DNA of 64,000 bases. It comes from Marinibaculum sp040216765 (GTDB lineage: Bacteria > Pseudomonadota > Alphaproteobacteria > Ferrovibrionales > Ferrovibrionaceae). Shown in pieces: positions 44,044-53,810 of the stretch (its first letter is position 1; every line of letters starts with the position of its first letter). The DNA is taken from positions 124,001-188,000 of the forward strand of contig JAVJON010000036.1 of the NCBI GenBank assembly GCA_040216765.1, in the 5' to 3' direction. A model generated the notes under the pieces. It was not told the DNA's origin. It made no database searches and worked only from the letters and a program-made list of their open reading frames with translations. Made by a program: the position numbers and the translations under genes.

Positions 44044-45730
44044 TCCGCCCGTCCGCGTCCAGGCCGATCCGTTCGGCGGCCGGCCGCCGCGGCAGGCCGG
44101 GCATCGTCATGATGGTGCCGCAGATCGCCACCACGAAGCCGGCGCCGGCGGAGAGGCGGATCTCGCGCACCGGGACGACATGGCCGGTCGGCGCGCCCTT
44201 CAGGGCCGGGTCGGCGGATAGGCTGGACTGGGTCTTGGCGACGCAGACCGGCAGGTGGCCGAAGCCGCCCGCCTGCAGCTCTTCCAGGGCGCGGGCTGCG
44301 GCCGGCTCCAGCGCGATGTCGGCCGCGCCGTAGATCTCCCGGGCGATGGTGCGCAGCTTGTCCGCCAGCGGCATCTCGTCGGGATAGAGCGGCCGGAAGG
44401 CGGCGCTGCCCGAACTTGCTATCTCCGCCACCCGCTGCGCCAGCTCAGTGGCGCCGGCGCCGCCGCGCGCCCAATGGTCGGATTCCACGGCCTCCACCCC
44501 CTCGGCCGCACAGAGCGCCTTCAGCCGTTCGCGCTCCGCCGGGCTGTCGCCGGAGAAGCGGTTGATCGCCACCAGGGCGGGCACGCCATACTTGCGCAGG
44601 TTGCCGACATGCCGCGCCAGGTTGGCGAAGCCGCGCTCCAGCGCCGCCACGTCCTCGCCGCCCAGGGCGTCGCGGGCCAGCCCGCCATGCATCTTCAATG
44701 CCCGGATGGTGGCGACCAGCACGACGGCGTCCGGCGCCAGCCCGCCGATCCGGCACTTGATGTCGAAGAACTTCTGCGCCCCCAGGTCGGCGCCGAAGCC
44801 GGCCTCGGTGACGACGAAATCGGCCATCTTCAGGGCGGCGCGGGTGGCGATCAGGGAATTGCAGCCATGCGCGATATTGGCGAAGGGCCCGCCATGCACC
44901 AGCGCGGGATTGCCTTCCAGGGTCTGCACCAGGTTGGGCTGCAGCGCGGTCGCCAGCAGCGCGGCCATGGCGCCCTCGGCCTGCAGCTCCGCGGCGGTGA
45001 CCAGCCGCTTGTCGCGGTCGCGGCCGACCACCATGCGGCCCAGCCGCGCCTGCAGGTCGGCCAGGTCGCTGGCCAGGCAGAACACGGCCATCACTTCCGA
45101 CGCCACCGTGATGTCGAAGCCGCCCTCCCGCGGGATGCCGCCCGACGGCCCGCCCAGCCCCATGACGATGCCGCGCAGCGCGCGGTCGTTGATGTCCAGG
45201 CAGCGCCGCCAGGTCAGGCGCAGCGGGTCCAGGCCCAGCGCATTGCCCCAGTACATGTGGTTGTCGACCAGGGCCGCCAGCAGGTTGTTCGCCGCGCCGA
45301 TGGCATGCAGGTCGCCGGTGAAATGGAGGTTGATCTCCTCCATCGGAACGACCTGGGCGTAGCCGCCGCCGGTGGCGCCGCCCTTCACCCCGAAACAGGG
45401 GCCCAGCGAAGGCTCGCGCAGGGCGATCACGGTGCGATGGCCGATCGCGTTCAGCCCGTCGCCCAGGCCGATTGTCGTGGTGGTCTTGCCCTCGCCGGCC
45501 GGGGTCGGGGTGATCGCGGTGACCAGTATCAGGCGGCCGTCCGGGCGGTCCCGCAGCCCGGCCAGGTGGCCGGCCGAGAGCTTCGCCTTGTCGCGGCCAT
45601 AGGGCAGCAGCGCCTCGTCCGGAATGCCGGCCCGTGCGGCGACCTCCGCGATCGGCAGGGCATGGTGGGCCTGCGCGATCTCCAGGTCCGTCAGCTGCGT
45701 CCTGTGCTGGTCCCGTTCCGGTTGAGCCAT
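44027..45730 (-). CDS. fhs: Formate-tetrahydrofolate ligase
   Basis: 567 aa, ATP-dependent formation of 10-formyl-THF. The P-loop TPTPAGEGKTTTTIGLGDGL, REPSLGPCFGVKGGATGGG and HFTGDLHAIGAANNLLAA are family signatures, and length is typical. The start MAQPERD is supported by alignment length; the open frame upstream is unrelated. It feeds one-carbon metabolism (purines, methylotrophic or glycine routes). Confidence 0.96.
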   Translation of the reverse strand: MAQPERDQHRTQLTDLEIAQAHHALPIAEVAARAGIPDEALLPYGRDKAKLSAGHLAGLRDRPDGRLILVTAITPTPAGEGKTTTTIGLGDGLNAIGHRTVIALREPSLGPCFGVKGGATGGGYAQVVPMEEINLHFTGDLHAIGAANNLLAALVDNHMYWGNALGLDPLRLTWRRCLDINDRALRGIVMGLGGPSGGIPREGGFDITVASEVMAVFCLASDLADLQARLGRMVVGRDRDKRLVTAAELQAEGAMAALLATALQPNLVQTLEGNPALVHGGPFANIAHGCNSLIATRAALKMADFVVTEAGFGADLGAQKFFDIKCRIGGLAPDAVVLVATIRALKMHGGLARDALGGEDVAALERGFANLARHVGNLRKYGVPALVAINRFSGDSPAERERLKALCAAEGVEAVESDHWARGGAGATELAQRVAEIASSGSAAFRPLYPDEMPLADKLRTIAREIYGAADIALEPAAARALEELQAGGFGHLPVCVAKTQSSLSADPALKGAPTGHVVPVREIRLSAGAGFVVAICGTIMTMPGLPRRPAAERIGLDADGRITGLS

Positions 45731-45925
45731 GCCCCGCGATCCTTTCCTGTTCGTTGGCCGGTGCGAGGCGTGCGCTAGTGAATTTGCGCCCGCCAGGCGG
45801 TAAGCTTCGGCAAAGACCGCGGAACGCTTAGCAGTCGCAGCGGCCGACGGCGAGAGGGAGTTGACGGCCGCGCCTGGCAGCGGGACCCGCGCGGACGCGA
45901 GACCACTGAGCCCGAGCGAGGCGGC

Positions 45926-46555
45926 ATGACGAGTTTGAAGCTGGCGGGATTGATGTGCTCCCGCCTGTGCCACGATCTGGCTGGGCCGATCGGCGCCCTG
46001 CAGAACGGCATCGAGCTGATGGCCGAGGATGACGATCCCGATCTGCAGGCGCAGGCCCTGGATCTGGTCGCGCTGGCGTCCAGCCAGGCCGGTCGCAAGC
46101 TGCGATTCTATCGCCTGGTGTTCGGCGCCGGACTGGCCGGCGGCGAGGATCTGGCGGTCGCGGAATGCCGCGGCGCGCTCGAGGGGCTGCTGGACGGCGG
46201 TCGCATCCAGGTCGCCTGGACCGTCCCGGACGGGGGCTGGCCGCGGCCGCTGGGCCGCCTGCTCCTGGCGCTGGCGCTGATCGCGTCCCAGGGAATGCCC
46301 CGCGGCGGACGGCTGGAGGTCGCTCCGTCCGGCAGTGCGGCGCCGGAGCTTGCGGGCGGCCTGTCCATCGCCTGCGACGGAACCGGTGCCGCCCTGGATG
46401 GCGGCCTGGTGGGGTTCCTGTCGGGCAGCCGGCTTCTGGACGAAGCCGCGACCCCGGGCGATGCCGTCGCCTGCCTTGCGCATGAGCTCAGCCAGGAGGT
46501 CGCACGACCGGTCGCTGTCGATCAGGCCGCAGACCGGTTCAGCCTGCGGATCTGA
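45926..46555 (+). CDS. chpT: ChpT-like histidine phosphotransferase
   Basis: 209 aa. MCSRLCHDLAGPIGALQNGIEL contains the phosphoacceptor His in the HD motif of ChpT, followed by a degenerate ATPase-like domain that does not bind ATP in this family. In Caulobacter ChpT passes phosphate from CckA to CtrA and CpdR, controlling cell cycle and motility. Here it sits 92 bases upstream of the che operon. Confidence 0.85.
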   Translation: MTSLKLAGLMCSRLCHDLAGPIGALQNGIELMAEDDDPDLQAQALDLVALASSQAGRKLRFYRLVFGAGLAGGEDLAVAECRGALEGLLDGGRIQVAWTVPDGGWPRPLGRLLLALALIASQGMPRGGRLEVAPSGSAAPELAGGLSIACDGTGAALDGGLVGFLSGSRLLDEAATPGDAVACLAHELSQEVARPVAVDQAADRFSLRI

Positions 46556-46647
46556 TCATTTTCGGGCATCCGGTTCGCTGGCGTTTACCGTGACTTAAGA
46601 GATTTCCGCGATAGTCCACTCATCCGGAATGGGGACTGGCGAGAAAA

Positions 46648-49440
46648 ATGGACGAACTTCTGCAGGAATTCCTGACCGAGACGAACGAGAGCATCTCCCT
46701 GCTTGACGTCGAGCTCGTCAACCTCGAGCAAAACCCGGACAATCCGGGCTTGATCGACAATATTTTCCGTTTGGTTCACACCATCAAGGGCACATGCGGC
46801 TTCCTTGGCCTGCCTCGGCTGGAAAAGGTCGCCCATGCCTCCGAGAACGTCCTTGGCAAGGTCCGGGATGGCGAACTCACGGTGAGTGCCGGCGCGGTCA
46901 GCCTTGTGCTGGCCTCGATCGACCAGATCAAGGCGATCCTCTCCAGCCTCGAGGCGAACGAGAAGGAGCCTAAGGGCGACGATTCCGTCCTGATCGGGCA
47001 GCTCAACCATCTGGCCGAGACCGGCGAGGTGCCGGCCCCGCCGCCGCGCGCCGGCGTCGAGGACCAGGCCGCGCCCGAGAAGGCCTCCCAGAAGGTTGCC
47101 GCCGACAAACCTGCCGGCGGCAAGAAGACCGCAAAGAAGGCATCGGGCAAGGCCGTGGCGAAGGCCCCGGAAGCCGAGTCCGACGCAGATGAGGCCGGTG
47201 AGGCGCCTGAACCGTTCGATCCTGAGCTGGGCCGCGAACTGTTGCCGGGCGAGGTGAGCCTGGCGGAACTGGATGCGATCTTCGAGGCGACCGAGGTCGC
47301 CCCCGAGATCGCGTCGCCGCCCGCCGCCGCTGCCGCGCCGCCGGCCGCAACCGGCAAGTCCGGGGCGGAGGAGCCGCTTGAGCGTGGCGTGGAATCCGCC
47401 ATCGCCAACCAGTCGATCCGCGTCAATGTCACCCTGCTCGAGAACCTGATGACGATGGTCAGCGAGCTGGTGCTGACCCGTAACCAGCTACTGCAGATGG
47501 TGCGCGGCGAGGAGGGCTCCGCCTTTACCGTTCCGCTGCAGCGGCTGAGCCATTGCACCAGCGAGCTGCAGGAAAACGTCATGAAGACGCGGATGCAGCC
47601 GATCGGCAATGCCTGGGCCAAGCTGCCGCGGATCATCCGCGACCTGGGGCTGGAACTGGGCAAGAAGATCCAGCTCGACATGCATGGCCAGGATACCGAG
47701 CTGGACCGCCAGGTCCTGGAGCTGATCAAGGACCCGCTGACCCACATGGTCCGCAACTCGGCGGATCACGGCCTGGAGAATACCGAGGCGCGGCGCGCCG
47801 CCGGCAAGTCCGAGACCGGCCATGTCCGCCTGAACGCCTTCCACGAGGGCGGCCATATCATCATCACCGTCGCCGATGACGGGAAGGGCCTGTCCACCGA
47901 GGTGATCCGCCGCAAGGCCGTCGAGAAGGGCCTGGCGACTGAGGCCGAGGCCGCGGCGCTGACCCCGCAGCAGGTGCAGCAGTTCATCTTCCGGGCCGGC
48001 TTCTCGACCGCGGCCAATGTCACCAGCGTGTCCGGCCGTGGCGTCGGCATGGACGTGGTGCGGACCAATATCGAGAAGATCGGCGGCACCATCGAGCTGC
48101 GCTCCGAGGAAGGGCGCGGCACGACCTTCACCATCAAGATCCCGCTGACCCTGGCGATCGTCTCGGCGCTGATCGTGGAATGCTCCGGCGAACGCTACGC
48201 CATCCCGCAGCTGTCCGTGGTCGAGCTGGTGCGCACCGCCGCCAACAGCGAGATGCAGATCGAGCAGATCCAGGACACGCCTGTCCTGCGCCTGCGCAAC
48301 CGCCTGCTGCCCCTGGTCTTCCTGTCGAAGGTCCTGGACATGGCCACGCTCGAGGAGCGCAAGCGCGAGGCCTTCGTGGTCGTCGTGCAGGTCGGCTCCG
48401 CGCAGTTCGGCATCGTCGTGGACGGCGTCTTCGACACCGAGGAAATCGTGGTGAAGCCGGTCGCCCCGGTGCTGCGCGACATTTCGGTGTTCGGCGGCAA
48501 TACCATCCTGGGCGACGGCAGCGTCATCATGATCCTGGACGTGAACGGCATCGCCGGCACCATGGAAGACGTGCAGATGGAGAAGGAGCTCGACGAGGAG
48601 GAGGAGGAGCGCCATCGCGCCACCACCGACGAGCGGACCTCGCTGCTGCTGTTCCGCGCCGGCGGCAAGGAGCCGAAGGCGGTGCCGCTGGGCCTGGTCG
48701 CCCGGCTGGAGGAGCTTGCGGTGGAATCGATCGAGCATGTCGATGGCCGCGAGATGGTGCAGTACCGTGGCGCGCTGATGCCGCTGCTGCGGATGCGGGC
48801 CGGTGCGGCCCTGCGCGAAAGCGGCCGCCAGCCCGTCCTGGTGTTCTCGGATGCCAACCGGACCATGGGCCTGGTGGTGGACGAGATCCTGGACATCGTC
48901 GAGGCCGAGCTGAAGGTGGAGATGGCGTCGGAGATCGACGGCATCGTCGGGACCGCGGTGATCGCCGGCAAGGCGACCGAACTGCTGGACCTGGGCTACT
49001 ACCTGCAGAAGGCCTTCGGCGACTGGTTCAACACCAGCCGGGAGAAGCCGTTCGGCGCGGCCGATGCCACGCGGCGGGTGCTGCTGGTCGACGACAGCCC
49101 GTTCTTCCGCAACATGCTGACGCCGATCCTTGGCGCTGCGGGCTACAACGTGACCGCCGTCGGCAGCGCCGACGAGGCGCTGGCTCTGCGCAACCGCGGC
49201 CTGACGTTCGACATCATCGTCAGCGATATCGAGATGCCGGGCATGAACGGCTTCGACTTCGCCGCAGAGGTCCGCCGCAGCCCCGACTGGCAGGCCGTGC
49301 CGCTGATCGCCCTGTCGTCGCATGCGACCCAGCACGACTTCGAGCATGGGCGCACGGTCGGCTTCTCGGACTATATCGCGAAATTCGACCGTGACGCCCT
49401 GTTGACCGTGCTGTCGCACACCCTTGGCGAAGCGGCTTGA
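46648..49440 (+). CDS. cheA: CheA chemotaxis histidine kinase with second CheW-like and receiver domains
   Basis: 930 aa. Order: Hpt (His44 in RLVHTIKGTCGF), Lys/Ala-rich linker with an acidic AEL-type segment (to about residue 240), dimerisation (LLENLMTMVSELVLTRNQLL), ATPase (MVRNSADHGLEN, DDGKGLS, GRGVGMDVV), a CheW-like domain, an acidic hinge (KELDEEEEERH), a second CheW-like domain and a C-terminal receiver (LLVDDSPFFRN, IVSDIEMPGMNG). The receiver may act as an internal phosphate sink. Phosphorylates CheY and CheB. First gene of the che operon. Confidence 0.95.
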   Translation: MDELLQEFLTETNESISLLDVELVNLEQNPDNPGLIDNIFRLVHTIKGTCGFLGLPRLEKVAHASENVLGKVRDGELTVSAGAVSLVLASIDQIKAILSSLEANEKEPKGDDSVLIGQLNHLAETGEVPAPPPRAGVEDQAAPEKASQKVAADKPAGGKKTAKKASGKAVAKAPEAESDADEAGEAPEPFDPELGRELLPGEVSLAELDAIFEATEVAPEIASPPAAAAAPPAATGKSGAEEPLERGVESAIANQSIRVNVTLLENLMTMVSELVLTRNQLLQMVRGEEGSAFTVPLQRLSHCTSELQENVMKTRMQPIGNAWAKLPRIIRDLGLELGKKIQLDMHGQDTELDRQVLELIKDPLTHMVRNSADHGLENTEARRAAGKSETGHVRLNAFHEGGHIIITVADDGKGLSTEVIRRKAVEKGLATEAEAAALTPQQVQQFIFRAGFSTAANVTSVSGRGVGMDVVRTNIEKIGGTIELRSEEGRGTTFTIKIPLTLAIVSALIVECSGERYAIPQLSVVELVRTAANSEMQIEQIQDTPVLRLRNRLLPLVFLSKVLDMATLEERKREAFVVVVQVGSAQFGIVVDGVFDTEEIVVKPVAPVLRDISVFGGNTILGDGSVIMILDVNGIAGTMEDVQMEKELDEEEEERHRATTDERTSLLLFRAGGKEPKAVPLGLVARLEELAVESIEHVDGREMVQYRGALMPLLRMRAGAALRESGRQPVLVFSDANRTMGLVVDEILDIVEAELKVEMASEIDGIVGTAVIAGKATELLDLGYYLQKAFGDWFNTSREKPFGAADATRRVLLVDDSPFFRNMLTPILGAAGYNVTAVGSADEALALRNRGLTFDIIVSDIEMPGMNGFDFAAEVRRSPDWQAVPLIALSSHATQHDFEHGRTVGFSDYIAKFDRDALLTVLSHTLGEAA

Positions 49441-49450
49441 GGAGGCTTGA

Positions 49451-49975
49451 ATGACTGAGAAATCTGGCGGCGAAGTCGCTATCCGTTCCTCGGCCCCGGC
49501 CGTGGCCGGCGAGCAGGGCGTGCAGCTGCAGGGCGGGTCGCGGGATTTCGTGACCGTCACCATTGCCGAGCAGCTGTTCGGCATTCCGGTCCTTGAGGTG
49601 CGCGACGTGTTGCGGCCGCAGGCGATGACCCGGGTTCCCCTGGCGCCGCCGGAGATCGCCGGCGTCCTGAACCTGCGCGGGCGCATCGTCACGGCGATCG
49701 ATGTGCGCTGCCGGCTGAACCTGCCGCCCCGCGACGAGGAGCAGCGCGGCATGAACGCCGTCGTGGATTACCACGGCGAGCCCTACGCCCTGGTGTTCGA
49801 CAGCGTGGGAGAGGTCCTGAGCCTGCCCGACGATGCCCACGAGCGGACGCCGGCGACCCTCAACCCGCGCTGGCGGGAAGTGGCCGACGGCATCTACAGG
49901 CTTGACGGTCGGCTTCTGGTAGTGCTCGAAGTGGAACGCCTGCTCGCTTTCGCCAAGACCCGCGTGGCGGCCTGA
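49451..49975 (+). CDS. cheW: CheW coupling protein
   Basis: 174 aa. Single CheW domain (FVTVTIAEQLFGIPVLEVRDVL, GVLNLRGRIVTAIDVRCRL, VDYHGEPYALVFDSVGEVL) linking CheA to receptors. A 25-residue polar N-terminal tail precedes it. GAGG lies just before the start. No methyl-accepting receptor gene is in the window. Confidence 0.93.
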   Translation: MTEKSGGEVAIRSSAPAVAGEQGVQLQGGSRDFVTVTIAEQLFGIPVLEVRDVLRPQAMTRVPLAPPEIAGVLNLRGRIVTAIDVRCRLNLPPRDEEQRGMNAVVDYHGEPYALVFDSVGEVLSLPDDAHERTPATLNPRWREVADGIYRLDGRLLVVLEVERLLAFAKTRVAA

Positions 49976-50093
49976 CGGCCGGCGGGCTCGGCCCGGCGGG
50001 CAAACCGATCCGCCGCCCCTGTCTGGGCAGCGTTCCATGCCGCAGCGATCCTGGCTGCGGCGGACAGCCATTTGTGATGAGGGGCCGACGGCG

Positions 50094-50459
50094 ATGAAGT
50101 CCTGTCTGGTCGTGGACGATTCCCGCGTGATCCGGATGGTCGCACGCCGCATCCTGGAACAGTTCGGGTTCCAGGTTGTGGAGGCGATCGACGGCAAGGA
50201 GGCTCTGGACGCCTGCGACACGGCGATGCCGGATGCCGTCCTGCTGGACTGGAACATGCCGGTCAAGTCGGGCATCGACTTCCTGCGCGAACTGCGGCAG
50301 CGCCCGGGTGGCGAGCATCCGGTCGTGGTGTTCTGCACCACCGAGAACGACCTGGACCATATCCAGGAAGCGATGGCGGCCGGTGCCAACGAGTACATCA
50401 TGAAGCCGTTCGATCGCGAGATCCTGGAAGCCAAGTTCCAGCAAGTGGGACTGCTGTAA
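50094..50459 (+). CDS. cheY: CheY response regulator
   Basis: 121 aa single receiver domain. Acidic pocket in LVVDDSR, phosphorylated Asp in VLLDWNMPVKSG, Thr in VFCTTEND and Lys in MKPFDRE. The start at MKSCLVV is the usual distance from the acidic pocket. Binds the flagellar switch in its phosphorylated form. Confidence 0.94.
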   Translation: MKSCLVVDDSRVIRMVARRILEQFGFQVVEAIDGKEALDACDTAMPDAVLLDWNMPVKSGIDFLRELRQRPGGEHPVVVFCTTENDLDHIQEAMAAGANEYIMKPFDREILEAKFQQVGLL

Positions 50460-50460
50460 G

Positions 50461-51672
50461 TTGAGTGTTGCCGCTCAGGGGGTGCCGTCGGGCGGTCCCT
50501 ACCGTGTCATGCTGGTGGACGATTCCGCCGTCATCCGCGGGCTGATGACCCGATGGATGAAGGAGGAGGCGGCCGTGGAGATTGTCGGGTCCGTGGGAGA
50601 CGGGTCGCAGGCCGTGCGCCAGGTGGCCCAGCTGCGGCCGGAGGTCATGGTCCTGGACGTCGAGATGCCGGTGATGGACGGGCTGACCGCCCTGCCGCAG
50701 CTGCTGAAGGCGCTACCGGGCCTGAAGGTCATCATGGCCTCCACCCTGACCGAGCGGAACGCCGAGATCTCGCTGAAGGCCCTGGGCGCCGGCGCTGCCG
50801 ACTATCTGGCCAAGCCGACATCGACCCGCGACACGGGCACGATCACCGATTATCAGCGCGACCTGATCGACAAGATCAAGGCGCTGGGCCAGGCCGCGCG
50901 CCTGTCGGCGCCGCGCGGCGCCGCCGGGCCGCGACGGCCCGGCCCGGCCGCCGGGTCGATCGGCAGTGCGGCGCCCCGGGCGTCCGGCGCCGCACCGGCG
51001 GCCTCCGCCAGGCCCGCCGCCGCGACCGCAAGGCCGCGGCTCGGCCCCTACGGCGTGGCGCCGATCCAGCTTCGCCAGCATCGCATCACGATCCCGCGGG
51101 TGCTGGCGATCGGCAGTTCCACCGGCGGGCCGCAGGCCCTGTTCACCCTGTTCCAGGACCTGAAGGCCGATCTGCGCCTGCCGGTCCTGGTCACGCAGCA
51201 CATGCCGCCCACCTTCACCCGCATCCTGGCGGAGCATCTGTCGCGGGTCTCCGGCCTGACCGCGACGGAAGCCAGGGATGGCGAGCCGCTGGAGAAGGGT
51301 CGGATCTACGTGGCGCCCGGCGACTGGCACATGGTCGTGGCGGCCGGGACCCCCGGCCCGGTGATCCGCCTGAACCAGAACGCGCAGGAGAATTTCTGCC
51401 GCCCCGCAGTGGATCCGATGTTCCGCAGCGTGGCGGAGGTGTTCGGCGCCAGTACGCTGGCGGTGATCTTGACCGGCATGGGGCAGGATGGCCTGCTGGG
51501 CGGGCGCAGGCTGGCCGAGCTGGGCGCGACATTGCTGGCACAGGACGAGGAATCGAGTGTGGTCTGGGGCATGCCGGGGGCGGTTGCGACCGATGGGATC
51601 TGCAGCGCCGTCCTGCCGCTGACCGGCATGGGCGCCGCGGTGCGCAAGGTCCTCGCGGGGATGAAGCCGTGA
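50461..51672 (+). CDS. cheB: CheB protein-glutamate methylesterase
   Basis: 403 aa. Receiver (MLVDDSAVIRGLM, VLDVEMPVMDG), a long Pro/Ala/Arg-rich linker (about residues 145-205) and the esterase domain with catalytic Ser (IGSSTGGPQAL), His (VTQHMPPTFT) and Asp (ILTGMGQDGLLG). The start is TTG one base after the cheY stop; a GTG seven codons later is an alternative. Removes receptor methyl groups for adaptation. Confidence 0.94.
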   Translation: MSVAAQGVPSGGPYRVMLVDDSAVIRGLMTRWMKEEAAVEIVGSVGDGSQAVRQVAQLRPEVMVLDVEMPVMDGLTALPQLLKALPGLKVIMASTLTERNAEISLKALGAGAADYLAKPTSTRDTGTITDYQRDLIDKIKALGQAARLSAPRGAAGPRRPGPAAGSIGSAAPRASGAAPAASARPAAATARPRLGPYGVAPIQLRQHRITIPRVLAIGSSTGGPQALFTLFQDLKADLRLPVLVTQHMPPTFTRILAEHLSRVSGLTATEARDGEPLEKGRIYVAPGDWHMVVAAGTPGPVIRLNQNAQENFCRPAVDPMFRSVAEVFGASTLAVILTGMGQDGLLGGRRLAELGATLLAQDEESSVVWGMPGAVATDGICSAVLPLTGMGAAVRKVLAGMKP

Positions 51673-52484
51673 CCCCGGCGGATTTCGACCTGATCGCAGG
51701 CATCCTGAAGGAACGTTCGGGCCTGGTGGTCGCACGGGACAAGCTGTACCTGCTGGAAAGCCGCCTGGTGCCGCTGGCCCGCAAGCGCGGGCTGGGGGGG
51801 CTGCCGGAACTCGTGGCCGAGGTGCGCAAGTCGCGCAACGAGGCGCTGCTTGCGGCGATCACCGAGGCGATGACGACGAACGAGTCGTTCTTTTTCCGCG
51901 ACACCAAGCCGTTCGACATCTTCCGCACGGTCACCCTGCCGGAACTGCTGGAGAGCCGTGCGTCGCGGAAGTCCTTCCGGATCTGGTCGGCGGCCTGCTC
52001 CACCGGACAGGAGCCCTATTCCCTGGCGATGATCCTGAAGGAGCTCGGCCCGAAACTGGCGGGCTGGCGCATCGACATCGTCGCCACCGACCTGGCGAGC
52101 GAGGTCCTGGCCCGCGCCAAGGACGGGCTCTACACCCAGTTCGAGGTGCAGCGCGGCCTGCCGATCCAGCTGCTGATGAAATATTTCAAGCAGGAGGGCG
52201 ATCGCTGGCGCATCGATGCCGGCATCCGCCAGATGGTGCAGTACCGCACCTTCAACCTGCTCGACGAATATGCCTCTATGGGCAAGTTCGATGCCGTGTT
52301 CTGCCGCAACGTGCTGATCTATTTCGACCAGCCCACGAAGGGGAAGGTGCTGGGCCGCCTGGCCAAGTCGATGGCGGCGGACGGCCATCTCTACCTCGGC
52401 GGTGCCGAAACCGTGCTGGGCATTTCCGACGCCTTCAAGCCGGTCACCGGGCAGCGCGGCCTCTACATCCCCACCGCGGCCTGA
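51669..52484 (+). CDS. cheR: CheR receptor methyltransferase
   Basis: 271 aa. N-terminal helical domain (LLAAITEAMTTNESFFFRD), then the SAM-binding domain with SAACSTGQEPYSLAM and FDAVFCRNVLIYFD. The start is GTG overlapping the cheB stop (GTGA). Adds methyl groups to receptor glutamates, opposing CheB. Last gene of the operon. Confidence 0.95.
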   Translation: MTPADFDLIAGILKERSGLVVARDKLYLLESRLVPLARKRGLGGLPELVAEVRKSRNEALLAAITEAMTTNESFFFRDTKPFDIFRTVTLPELLESRASRKSFRIWSAACSTGQEPYSLAMILKELGPKLAGWRIDIVATDLASEVLARAKDGLYTQFEVQRGLPIQLLMKYFKQEGDRWRIDAGIRQMVQYRTFNLLDEYASMGKFDAVFCRNVLIYFDQPTKGKVLGRLAKSMAADGHLYLGGAETVLGISDAFKPVTGQRGLYIPTAA

Positions 52485-52498
52485 TCCTGCCCTCTCCG

Positions 52499-52522
52499 GC
52501 CGCCGGGCGACAGCCTGGCGGC
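52499..52522. terminator. Hairpin between convergent cheR and dctP
   Basis: 10-bp stem with one G-U pair (52499-52508 with 52513-52522), 4-base loop, no T-tract. Could act in both directions. Confidence 0.45.
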
Positions 52523-52560
52523 TGCCGCCCGCACGGGCCCTGCGGTCCCTTGCCTCCGGC

Positions 52561-53610
52561 CTATTGCTGTCCTGCCACCGCCTCGCGGAAGTGCCGCAGC
52601 ACCTCCGATGCCGGGCGACCCTTCGCGTCGAGATTGCCGGCCCAGTCGTCGGCGACCGGCGCATAGGCTGCCTGCATCTGTGCCTGCTCCTCGGCGGTGA
52701 AGCGGACCAGGACGGTGCCGCCATCCTCCAGGCGCTGCAGGGCCTCGGCATTGTCGCTGTCGATCAGCTCGCAGGCGCGCCGGGTGGTCCGCCGGCCGGC
52801 TTCCAGCATGGCCTCCTGCACGGCGGGGGCGAGCCCGTCCCAGACATCCCGCGAGATGGCATAGAAGGTGATGCTGCTGCCGAACGCGCCGCCCACCGTG
52901 GTGTACCTGGCCAGTTTCTGCAGGTCGTAGGAGAAGATGCTGGCCGCCGGGAAGGCGGTGCCGTCCACGGTGCCGCGGGCGAAGGACTCGGTCAGCTCGG
53001 GCGCGCCCATCCGGATCGGCACGATGCCCAGGCTGCGCAACCCGGCATCCATGGTGGCCCCGCTGGAGCGGATCTTCAGCCCCTCCAGGCTGGCCGGCGC
53101 ATCGATCTCGCGGGACGTCACCAGCTCATACTGCGGCAGGCCGACGACATAGAGCATCTTGATGCCGGCCGGTGCCAGTTCGGTCCGGTCGATGATGCCG
53201 CCATCCCGTGCCAGAGCCTCGTAGGCCAGGGAGGCCGCGCAGGCATTTGGCACCAGGCCGGGCAGTTCGCCGACGGTCGACAGGGCTAGCTTCTCGCCCA
53301 GATAGCCGGGGAAGAACTCGCCCATGTCGGTGACGCCGGCCGCCACCAGGGCCGGCATGTCCTTGGCCTTGCCAAGACTGGACGAGGGGTAGCGCTTGAT
53401 GGTGACCGCGCCGCCGGTGGCCTGTTCCACCTCGTCGATCCAGTACTGGGTGGCATATCGCGCGATGTAATGATCCGGCGGCAGCCGGTCGAGCAGTTTC
53501 AGCGCGACCGGGTCCTGTGCCCCGGCCGCGGTGCCCGCCACGAGGGCGCCGACGCCCAGGACAGCGGCAAGGCACAGCCGGGTGGGCAGTGCGCAGCGAT
53601 GTTTCGTCAT
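52561..53610 (-). CDS. dctP: TRAP substrate-binding protein, paralogue A
   Basis: 349 aa. Signal peptide (LCLAAVLGVGALVAGTAAGA) then a DctP domain. Its start of the mature chain, LPPDHYIARYATQYWIDEVE, and GLKIRSSGATMDAGL, GTVDGTAFPAAS are nearly the same as the protein at 55736, so the two are close paralogues. No membrane subunits accompany it on this strand; it could share the DctQM at 59 kb. Divergent from the deacylase gene across a palindrome-containing region. Confidence 0.88.
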   Translation of the reverse strand: MTKHRCALPTRLCLAAVLGVGALVAGTAAGAQDPVALKLLDRLPPDHYIARYATQYWIDEVEQATGGAVTIKRYPSSSLGKAKDMPALVAAGVTDMGEFFPGYLGEKLALSTVGELPGLVPNACAASLAYEALARDGGIIDRTELAPAGIKMLYVVGLPQYELVTSREIDAPASLEGLKIRSSGATMDAGLRSLGIVPIRMGAPELTESFARGTVDGTAFPAASIFSYDLQKLARYTTVGGAFGSSITFYAISRDVWDGLAPAVQEAMLEAGRRTTRRACELIDSDNAEALQRLEDGGTVLVRFTAEEQAQMQAAYAPVADDWAGNLDAKGRPASEVLRHFREAVAGQQ

Positions 53611-53683
53611 GATGGTCCTCCCATTCGTCGGTGCCCGGCGCCTGGGCGATTGACCGCCATGCCGCCACCGAATAATATGAATT

Positions 53684-53699
53684 ATGACCCATTAGTCAT
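53684..53699. promoter_or_regulatory. Operator candidate 1
   Basis: ATGACCCATTAGTCAT: perfect ATGAC/GTCAT half-sites with a 6-base spacer, close to the paralogue A gene. Its reverse complement matches site 2 at all but one position. Confidence 0.6.
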
Positions 53700-53810
53700 T
53701 ATTGTCCATTCGGCGTTGCTGCCACCGCCTGCAGGATCGCAGCGGGCAGACCGGGCCGGTCCTGACGATGTCGACCGGACCCAGTTCCGGACCGCGTCCC
53801 GATCCTAAAA

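Noticed and set aside
46556..46647. CtrA-binding site upstream of cheA (CTTAAG sequence)
   Set aside because: Only one TTAA half-site is present; the second half of the TTAA-N7-TTAA pattern is missing.
47488..49752. Long minus-strand open frame opposite cheA
   Set aside because: Shadow frame; no motifs, and the opposite strand is an unmistakable CheA.
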